Shown here one piece after another: positions 1 through 4,133 of a stretch of 5,338 nucleotides of DNA. The notes beneath the pieces are model-generated. The model did no database searches. It saw nothing but the letters and a program-made list of their open reading frames with translations, and was not told where the DNA came from. The stretch is from an uncultured Devosia sp. (GTDB lineage Bacteria > Pseudomonadota > Alphaproteobacteria > Rhizobiales > Devosiaceae). The DNA lies in NCBI GenBank assembly GCA_946480655.1, contig CAMLKN010000180.1, positions 1 to 5,338 on the forward strand, read 5' to 3'. The position numbers and the translations under genes were made by a program. How positions within the stretch are numbered: the stretch's first letter is position 1; each line of letters starts with the position of its first letter.

Positions 1-85
1 TGTGGTCTTCGCCCTCGACCGTCCCGACATCCGCCCCGGCTTCATCGAGGAATTGCGCAAGCTCGACCTAGGGGACAAGCTTTAG
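1..85 (+). CDS. C-terminal fragment of an unidentified protein
   Basis: The plus-strand frame beginning at base 2 is open from the left edge and ends at TAG (83-85), giving the last 27 residues of a protein whose body lies outside the window. The tail begins VVFALDRPDIRPGF and ends in a charged helix-like segment, EELRKLDLGDKL. Base composition is GC-rich and codon-like, and the frame stops at the border of a known type of intergenic repeat, which is where a real gene would be expected to end. It converges with the minus-strand beta-barrel gene about 100 bp away. I do not recognise the family from so short a tail and assign no function. The main doubt is that a 27-codon open stretch could occur by chance. 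Confidence 0.55.
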   Translation, partial: VVFALDRPDIRPGFIEELRKLDLGDKL

Positions 86-190
86 AGCGCTTTCAGCAAG
101 AGTGGACAGCATTTTTGCGGTTCGAAAGTGCGACCACTCAAAGAGATAGAGGTCTGGTTCTGAGTCCGTCAGAACCGGAAATGCTCTAGC
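84..190. repeat. RIME-like palindromic intergenic repeat
   Basis: This stretch of about 107 bp fills the gap between two convergent genes and is built from two palindromes. The first pairs 87-94 (GCGCTTTC) with 124-131 (GAAAGTGC, one G-T wobble) and, inside it, 96-101 (GCAAGA) with 113-118 (TTTTGC, wobble). The second pairs 156-162 (GGTTCTG) with 170-176 (CAGAACC) around a 7-nt loop, extendable to 153-179 through a T-G wobble. The outer edges carry AGAGC (84-88) and GCTCT (183-187) as an inverted terminal pair. The wording (AGCGCTTTCAGCA, then AAAGAGATAGAG, then GAACCGGAAATGCTCTAG) matches my memory of mosaic intergenic elements abundant in rhizobial and related genomes (RIME and similar). 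Only one copy is in the window, so repeat status rests on recall rather than on comparison. Confidence 0.7.
153..179. terminator. Candidate bidirectional terminator hairpin inside the repeat
   Basis: A 7-bp perfect stem (156-162 with 170-176), extended to 10 bp on the plus strand by a T-G wobble at 155/177, lies midway between two convergent stop codons (83-85 and 186-188). Position suggests it could end transcripts arriving from both sides. No long T-run follows the stem on either strand, so it is not a canonical intrinsic terminator. The role is inferred from position alone. Confidence 0.35.
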
Positions 191-1451
191 GCTTGACCGT
201 CACGCCCAGGCTGACCGTATGGCTGTCGAACAGGCCGCTGGCACTGTTGTCGCGGTGGACGTAGCCGTAGTCGGCCGAGACAGCAGTATGGGAATTGACC
301 TTATAGTCGGCGCCTGCTCCCAGGCCGTGGCTGCGCTCGGTTTCGCTGCTGCCCTCAAGCCAGGAATAGCCCCAATCCGCCGACGCCCGGAGGCGCAGCC
401 AGGAATTGACCGTATAAGCGAGATCGGCGCTTGCCACATGCGCCACCCTGGCAGTCCCCGTCGTATCCGAGCCGGTGGGCGTGACCGTGGTCGAAAGCGC
501 CGCCGTCAGGTCGATCGTGCTGTCGGGTGAATAGGTCAAGCTCGCATCATAAAGGCTTGTGGTGATGTCACCCAGGCTCGCCGCGTCGAAGTCGTGATGG
601 CCGACGCCGACTGAGGCGCTGGCCGACCAGATGCCGTTCCAGTCTCCCGCAATGCCGGCGCGCAAGGCGCGGCTCGTGGCGTCGGCCTTGTCCCCGACAG
701 TGGGGGCGTGATCGAACCAGTCGCGCCCGAGCGAGGCCTCCCCGAAGACTTCAAGGATTGGCGTCGCCTGCAGGCCGAGCCGCAGGCTGGCATCGACCTG
801 CCAGACATTCTGGCTGGAATTATCGGTTACACCGGTATCGGTGCGGGTTGTCGGCCCATAGAGCGCTCGGGAGAGATCGCCCTTGATCCCCAAGTTGAAC
901 CGGCCGAAGCGGCGTTCGAACGCGCCTCCCACCGATCCGGTGATCACCGCGGCCGGACTGGTGACGAGCGGATTGAGCCCCGGCGTGCCGGGCAGGTCCT
1001 GGCTGAGCCCCAGGCTCGTCGTCCCCGAAACGGTCGTATCGCGGTCGAGCTGGGTTTTGGCCCCGAAATCGAGATCCAGCGCGGTCACGCCCATGGTGCC
1101 ATCACCGGCTCGCGCGAGAGTGGCGCTGCCGTCGAGCGTCAGATCAGTGCGCACGCCCTGATGGGTGGCGCTGAAGGCCGGATTGAGCGTGGTGACAAAG
1201 ACATTGCCATCCGTGGCGCTGGTATAGCTGCCCTTGAGGCCCACGGACCAGTCGATCTCCACCGGCGGGTGGGCCGGTTCGGCCGGAACCTCAAAGCCTT
1301 CGGGCATCGGCGCGGACGGATAAATCCCGGGCGCCAGCCGCGCATCGTCGAGCGCGGTTTCATCGATGATCAGCGGCTCGGCCAGCACCGGTCCCGCCAG
1401 TGCGGAACTAGCGGCGATTACGCCCAGCATTGTCCATTTTCGCCGGGCCAA
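186..1451 (-). CDS. Outer-membrane beta-barrel protein (porin-like), TTG start proposed
   Basis: Predicted outer-membrane beta-barrel of 421 residues from the proposed TTG start (444 from an ATG at 1520). The N-terminus MARRKWTMLGVIAASSALAG is a signal peptide with a likely signal-peptidase I cut after VLA (residue 24), before EPL. A proline-rich linker (GIYPSAPMPEGFEVPAEP) precedes the barrel, which begins around VEIDWSVGLKGSY. From there to the end runs alternating polar/apolar sequence with aromatic girdle residues and short Asp/Gly/Thr turns, for example WLRLRASADWGYSW and the final strand HTVSLGVTVKR. This resembles the BBP2_2/OMP_b-brl type of rhizobial barrel; the transported substrate is unknown. 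The TTG at 1449-1451 has GGAG (1458-1461) six bases upstream. The ATG at 1518-1520 has AAAGG directly abutting it, which is poor spacing, and would add a 23-residue polar extension before the signal peptide. The TAG stop lies in the adjacent repeat. The gene follows the NfeD gene on the same strand. Confidence 0.82.
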   Translation of the reverse strand: MARRKWTMLGVIAASSALAGPVLAEPLIIDETALDDARLAPGIYPSAPMPEGFEVPAEPAHPPVEIDWSVGLKGSYTSATDGNVFVTTLNPAFSATHQGVRTDLTLDGSATLARAGDGTMGVTALDLDFGAKTQLDRDTTVSGTTSLGLSQDLPGTPGLNPLVTSPAAVITGSVGGAFERRFGRFNLGIKGDLSRALYGPTTRTDTGVTDNSSQNVWQVDASLRLGLQATPILEVFGEASLGRDWFDHAPTVGDKADATSRALRAGIAGDWNGIWSASASVGVGHHDFDAASLGDITTSLYDASLTYSPDSTIDLTAALSTTVTPTGSDTTGTARVAHVASADLAYTVNSWLRLRASADWGYSWLEGSSETERSHGLGAGADYKVNSHTAVSADYGYVHRDNSASGLFDSHTVSLGVTVKR

Positions 1452-1457
1452 GTCCCG

Positions 1458-1480
1458 CTCCGCCTGTCCTGCCGACAGGC
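1458..1480 (-). promoter_or_regulatory. Hairpin abutting the Shine-Dalgarno of the beta-barrel gene
   Basis: On the minus strand a perfect 7-bp stem, GCCTGTC (1480-1474) with GACAGGC (1468-1462) around a 5-nt loop, ends directly against the GGAG (1461-1458) that would serve the TTG start at 1451. If that start is right, this is a leader hairpin placed to affect ribosome access. If translation begins at the ATG at 1520, it is only a chance structure inside coding sequence. Confidence 0.4.
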
Positions 1481-1530
1481 GTGAAAGGGCCCGCCGGTCC
1501 CCTGAGGGCCAGGCCGTCATCCTTTCAGCT

Positions 1531-1540
1531 TATGGTTAAT
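1531..1540 (-). promoter_or_regulatory. TTAACCAT box upstream of the beta-barrel gene
   Basis: The minus strand reads ATTAACCATA here, in the gap between the NfeD and beta-barrel genes. TTAACCAT matches, from memory, a CtrA half-site motif in alphaproteobacteria. The identical decamer TATGGTTAAT (plus strand) recurs at 4041-4050. I see no convincing -35/-10 pair next to it, so the site is a motif match only. Confidence 0.3.
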
Positions 1541-1580
1541 GAAATCTTGCGGGAAACGGTGCCGTGGCCGATCGACGCCT

Positions 1581-2030
1581 TCAGATCGCCTCGACCCGCA
1601 GCACCGCGCCCTCGGCCCCGATGATACGCACCTTCTGGCCGGCGGGCAGGTCCGGCCCGGCAATGCGCCAGATCGTGTCGCCCAGTGCCAGCCGTCCGAA
1701 TCCACCCTCGATCGGCCTTTCAAGCACGGCTTCCTGCCCGATCCATTGCTCGGCGCGGCGGTTGAGCAAAGGCCGGTCGGTCTGGGCCGCCCGGTTGCGG
1801 GTGAGGCGGACCCAGACGAGGATCGAGACCAAGGATAGCGCGCCGAAGATCAGCCACTGCACCGGCCAGTCGAGCGGCTGGAACAGCACGAGAAGGCCAG
1901 TCAATATGCCGGCAATCCCCATCCAGAGCAGGAATCCGCCCGGCAGCACGAGTTCGAGCGCCAGCAGCACCAGGCCGGCAATGATCCAGCTCCAGGGCGC
2001 ATTCTGGCCGAAAAATTCGATCACCTGCAT
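1581..2030 (-). CDS. NfeD-family membrane protein, short form (partner of QmcA)
   Basis: A 149-residue integral membrane protein of the short NfeD type, lacking the N-terminal ClpP-like serine protease domain of long NfeD proteins. Hydrophobic segments lie at about residues 14-31, 33-50 and 57-74. They are followed by a basic loop (RLTRNRAAQ) and a C-terminal soluble OB-fold domain at about 95-149 with the family signature GDTIWRIAGPDLPAG (117-131) and a final KVRIIGAEGAVLRVE strand pair. Members are encoded beside SPFH/stomatin genes and are thought to assist their partner in membrane microdomains; E. coli YbbJ beside QmcA is the closest model. Here the ATG (2028-2030) lies nine bases beyond the qmcA stop, and its AGGA Shine-Dalgarno (2038-2041) overlaps that stop, so translation is probably coupled. 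Length and domain order are normal for the family and no defect is visible. Confidence 0.93.
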   Translation of the reverse strand: MQVIEFFGQNAPWSWIIAGLVLLALELVLPGGFLLWMGIAGILTGLLVLFQPLDWPVQWLIFGALSLVSILVWVRLTRNRAAQTDRPLLNRRAEQWIGQEAVLERPIEGGFGRLALGDTIWRIAGPDLPAGQKVRIIGAEGAVLRVEAI

Positions 2031-2037
2031 GGCCCGG

Positions 2038-2041
2038 TCCT
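2038..2041 (-). promoter_or_regulatory. NfeD ribosome binding site overlapping the qmcA stop codon
   Basis: On the minus strand AGGA (2041-2038) lies seven bases before the NfeD ATG at 2030 and shares two bases with the TAG stop of qmcA (2042-2040). A ribosome ending on qmcA would be placed on the NfeD start region, which supports translational coupling of the pair. Confidence 0.6.
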
Positions 2042-3035
2042 AGCCCTGGGGGGCGGTGTTGGGCGGCCGGCTCGACGGGCGCGCCGGGTTCGGCTTGTCG
2101 CCACCGAAGGTTTCGCGGGCGATCTCGGCAATGCCGCCAATGGCGCCGATGACGCTGGAGGCTTCGACCGGCAACATCAGCAGCTTCTGGTTGGGCGAGG
2201 AGGCAATGCCTTCGAGCGCCTTGATGTAGTTGTTGGCGACGAAATAGTTGATGGCCTGCACATTGCCCGAGGCAATGGCGTCCGACACCAGCTGGGTGGC
2301 CTTGGCTTCGGCTTCGGCAGCGCGTTCACGCGCCTCGGCATCGCGGAACGCCGCCTCCTTGCGGCCCTCGGCCTCCAGCACCTGCGCCTGCTTTTCGCCC
2401 TCGGCCTTAAGAATGGCCGCTTGCCGACGCCCTTCGGCCTCGAGGATGGTGGCGCGCTTTTCGCGCTCGGCCTTCATCTGCCGGCCCATGGATTCGACGA
2501 GGTCCTTGGGCGGGTCGATATCCTTGATCTCGATACGGGTGATCTTGACGCCCCAGGGCGACACGGCGGTGTCGACCACGCGCAGCACCCGGTCGTTGAT
2601 CTCGTCGCGATGGCTCAGGAGTTCATCGAGGTCCATCGAGCCCATGACCGAGCGGATATTGGTCATGGTGAGGTTGAGGATGGCGTTTTCGAGATTGGTG
2701 ACCTCATAGGCCGCCGCGGCCGCATCGAGGATCTGGTAGAAGGTCACGCCATTGGCGGTCACTGTCGCATTGTCGCGGGTAATGACTTCCTGGTGCGGCA
2801 CGTCGAGCACCTGCTCCATGACGTTCATCTTCTTGCCGATCGTATCGATGAACGGCACGATCAGGTTGAGGCCCGGCTTGAGCGTGCGCGTATACTTGCC
2901 GAAGCGCTCGATGGTGAAATTATAGCCCTGCGGCACGGTCTTGGCGCCGGCGAAGAGGACCAGCAGGAGCAGTATGCCCAAGCCGATGAGCGTGACGCTC
3001 AGCCCATCCAGCCCAAACTCGTTGAGAAAATCCAT
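2040..3035 (-). CDS. qmcA: QmcA-type SPFH/stomatin (paraslipin) membrane protein
   Basis: A 331-residue SPFH/band 7 protein that anchors in the inner membrane and oligomerises into microdomain-like assemblies. A hydrophobic N-terminal anchor lies at about residues 12-31. The SPFH domain runs at about 32-190 and contains [69 protein letters not shown] and [14 protein letters not shown] coiled-coil repeat zone (197-240) follows, then the conserved tail [29 protein letters not shown] and GIAEIA. The match to remembered E. coli QmcA is close throughout. A proline-rich tail ([17 protein letters not shown]) ends the protein. I chose the ATG at 3033-3035 because GGAGG (3042-3046) lies six bases upstream; the adjacent ATG at 3036-3038 is nearly as good, and the TTG at 3053 would lie within a hairpin. 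NfeD follows with coupled translation. QmcA has been linked to quality control of membrane proteins with FtsH/HflKC; that role here is by family only. Confidence 0.95.
   Translation of the reverse strand: MDFLNEFGLDGLSVTLIGLGILLLLVLFAGAKTVPQGYNFTIERFGKYTRTLKPGLNLIVPFIDTIGKKMNVMEQVLDVPHQEVITRDNATVTANGVTFYQILDAAAAAYEVTNLENAILNLTMTNIRSVMGSMDLDELLSHRDEINDRVLRVVDTAVSPWGVKITRIEIKDIDPPKDLVESMGRQMKAEREKRATILEAEGRRQAAILKAEGEKQAQVLEAEGRKEAAFRDAEARERAAEAEAKATQLVSDAIASGNVQAINYFVANNYIKALEGIASSPNQKLLMLPVEASSVIGAIGGIAEIARETFGGDKPNPARPSSRPPNTAPQG
2316..2447 (-). repeat. Four 11-residue (33-bp) coiled-coil repeats within qmcA
   Basis: Residues 197-240 of the QmcA protein form four successive 11-residue units: [33 protein letters not shown] and [12 protein letters not shown] hendecad period suits a long right-handed or straight coiled coil, as expected for the helical segment after an SPFH domain. 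The coding DNA therefore has an imperfect 33-bp period. The fourth unit has diverged most (Gly replaced by Ala at position 6). Such repeats are normal in this family. Confidence 0.75.
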
Positions 3036-3040
3036 CATGT

Positions 3041-3046
3041 CCCTCC
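3041..3046 (-). promoter_or_regulatory. Ribosome binding site deciding the qmcA start
   Basis: The minus strand reads GGAGGG (3046-3041), a near-perfect Shine-Dalgarno. It lies two bases before an ATG at 3038 and, counting from GGAGG, six bases before the ATG at 3035. The spacing favours the second ATG and argues against a TTG at 3053 upstream of the site. Confidence 0.7.
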
Positions 3047-3047
3047 G

Positions 3048-3091
3048 ACCCAAATGCGCCGCAACATTATGCGGCGCAAACGGGCTTGGGT
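3048..3091 (-). terminator. Strong hairpin between the lysozyme gene and qmcA (terminator or leader structure)
   Basis: A perfect 9-bp GC-rich stem, TGCGCCGCA (3055-3063) and TGCGGCGCA (3070-3078) with a 6-nt loop, lies 33 nt past the lysozyme stop codon. On the minus strand it is followed by TTT (3054-3052), a short T-run. An outer 6-bp pair, ACCCAA (3048-3053) with TTGGGT (3086-3091), can close around it, ending one base from the qmcA Shine-Dalgarno. It could be an attenuating terminator for the lysozyme transcript or a leader structure controlling qmcA. The short T-run makes full termination uncertain. Confidence 0.55.
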
Positions 3092-3110
3092 AGCGGCAAT
3101 ATTGCGCTCG

Positions 3111-3947
3111 CTATTTGGCCGGCAAGCATCGTCCGGTTGCCTGCAGGGCGGCGATGGCGCGCGGATCGCAGCCGGTATAGAGGAACATCAGCCAGTCTTC
3201 GGTCGAGCCGTAAAAGACGTTGCGATCGACCTCGCCGCTGACCCCCGGCACGACGCCGGTCTGGGTATACTGCCAGAAGGTCCAGGGCCGGTTGTTGTAG
3301 CGTTCATGCGGCTCGGCGGCGGTGGAGCGCAGCCAGAAGGCATTGGGGAAGTATTCGCCCTCCAGAATGTCGCGGTGGAAGTTCATGTCGGTATAGATGA
3401 TGGGCAGCTTGCCGGTATGGCGCTCCATCACGTCGAGCATCAGACGGATCTTCTCAAGCGCGTCAGCCTTGTTCGGCTTGGTCTTGCAGCTCGAATGATT
3501 GTTCCATTCGAGATCGAGCACGGGCGGCAGGGCGCTGGGGTCATAGGGCACGTTCTGGGTGAACCAGGCGGCCTGTTCGGAGGCCAGCGAGCACCAGGTC
3601 ATGAAGTGATAGGCGCCGCGCGGCATGCCGGCATCGCGGGCACGCTCCCAGTTCACGCGGAAAAATGGATCGACATAGTCCTTGCCTTCGGTCGCCTTCA
3701 TAAAGACGAAATGCGTGCCGCCGGCGCGGGCGCGCGCAAAGTCGACATTTTCCTGGTAGCGCGCCACGTCGATGCCCTGGATCGGCATGGAGCGGGCGCG
3801 ATCGACCTTGGCATGGGGGCGGTTGTCACCCGGAATGGCATTGTAGAGCCCGCCCATGCTGCCGCAGGCGACCAATGTCGCCACGGCGAGGCTCAGAACG
3901 GCGCCGCGAACAGCGACGGAGACGGAGCGGGACAGGGACCAGACCAT
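3111..3947 (-). CDS. Lipoprotein glycoside hydrolase family 25 (lysozyme/muramidase)
   Basis: A 278-residue GH25 N-acetylmuramidase with a lipoprotein signal peptide. In numbering from a TTG at 3950 one codon upstream of the chosen ATG, the signal runs to a lipobox LVAC with the acylated cysteine at 29, followed by GSMGG. With no Asp at position +2, outer-membrane retention is likely. The catalytic domain covers about 55-250: IQGIDVARYQ (Asp61), HFVFMKATEGKDYVDPFF, GAYHF, the active-site pair in PVLDLEWN (Asp146, Glu148), LPIIYTDMNF, and FWQYTQTGVVPGVSGEVDRN (Asp242). These are all the hallmark GH25 positions, so the enzyme should be active. Cys120, Cys155, Cys261 and Cys275 could form disulfides in the periplasm. 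It should cut the beta-1,4 bond between MurNAc and GlcNAc. The ATG at 3945-3947 is preferred, although only a weak GAG lies upstream. The gene starts the co-directional envelope cluster and is divergent from comM. Confidence 0.93.
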   Translation of the reverse strand: MVWSLSRSVSVAVRGAVLSLAVATLVACGSMGGLYNAIPGDNRPHAKVDRARSMPIQGIDVARYQENVDFARARAGGTHFVFMKATEGKDYVDPFFRVNWERARDAGMPRGAYHFMTWCSLASEQAAWFTQNVPYDPSALPPVLDLEWNNHSSCKTKPNKADALEKIRLMLDVMERHTGKLPIIYTDMNFHRDILEGEYFPNAFWLRSTAAEPHERYNNRPWTFWQYTQTGVVPGVSGEVDRNVFYGSTEDWLMFLYTGCDPRAIAALQATGRCLPAK

Positions 3948-4133
3948 CAATACAGTTACTCGAAACGCACAATTGAACCTGATCCTTGATTCAACATGGC
4001 GCGGTTAATGGAGATTTAGGGTAACCAATGTGGCAGACCGTATGGTTAATACTCCTTCTTTCGTTCGCTCTTCGTTCTTGTTAACCATTTGGTCTTCTGC
4101 TAGCGTTCCTGCCGGGCATTGGGGGCAAGGCCG
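3948..4133. promoter_or_regulatory. Divergent lysozyme/comM intergenic region with CtrA-like boxes
   Basis: This gap of 186 bp is visibly richer in A+T than its flanks and must hold the promoters of both divergent genes. TTAACCAT occurs at 4042-4049 (minus strand) and 4081-4088 (plus strand) as an 8-bp inverted pair 31 nt apart. TTAA-N7-TTAG (4005-4019) is one mismatch from the full CtrA box TTAA-N7-TTAA. A TTGAA/TTCAA inverted pair (3973-3977, 3990-3994) lies close to the lysozyme start. A possible comM promoter is TTGTTA (4078-4083), a 17-nt spacer, then TAGCGT (4101-4106), but the -10 is weak. Regulation by CtrA or a similar factor is inferred from motif resemblance only. Confidence 0.4.
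4028..4084 (+). CDS. Candidate 18-residue hydrophobic leader peptide upstream of comM
   Basis: ATG at 4028-4030 opens a short frame closed by TAA at 4082-4084, encoding MWQTVWLILLLSFALRSC. AGGG (4018-4021) lies six bases upstream, which is good Shine-Dalgarno spacing. The peptide is one hydrophobic helix with a basic residue near its end, like a small membrane peptide or a truncated signal sequence. It stops 49 bases before comM and overlaps both TTAACCAT boxes. It has no recognised homologue known to me, and short hydrophobic frames arise easily by chance in pyrimidine-rich DNA such as 4049-4080. It could equally be untranslated leader. Confidence 0.22.
   Translation: MWQTVWLILLLSFALRSC

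Noticed and set aside
1441..1451. Possible twin-arginine (Tat) signal in ARRKWTML of the beta-barrel protein
   Set aside because: The residues after RR do not fit the S/T-RR-x-F-L-K consensus, and outer-membrane barrels are exported unfolded by the Sec route.
708..1484. A 258-codon plus-strand open frame opposite the beta-barrel gene
   Set aside because: Its translation has no domain-like pattern, while the minus strand gives a signal peptide and regular beta-strand pattern. It is a shadow of that gene.
1564..2043. A 159-codon plus-strand frame opposite the NfeD gene
   Set aside because: Composition is dominated by Ser, Arg and Pro with no motif, and the minus strand encodes a clear NfeD protein.
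2421..3989. A 522-codon plus-strand open frame opposite the lysozyme and qmcA genes
   Set aside because: It is antisense to two clearly recognised genes, spans their intergenic hairpin, and its translation is rich in Arg, His, Gly and Asp without any recognisable domain. Long antisense frames are common in GC-rich genomes.
3973..3994. TTGAA/TTCAA inverted pair as an operator for the lysozyme gene
   Set aside because: Only five bases per arm in an AT-rich stretch, which is too weak to call as a separate feature; it is mentioned only within the intergenic entry.
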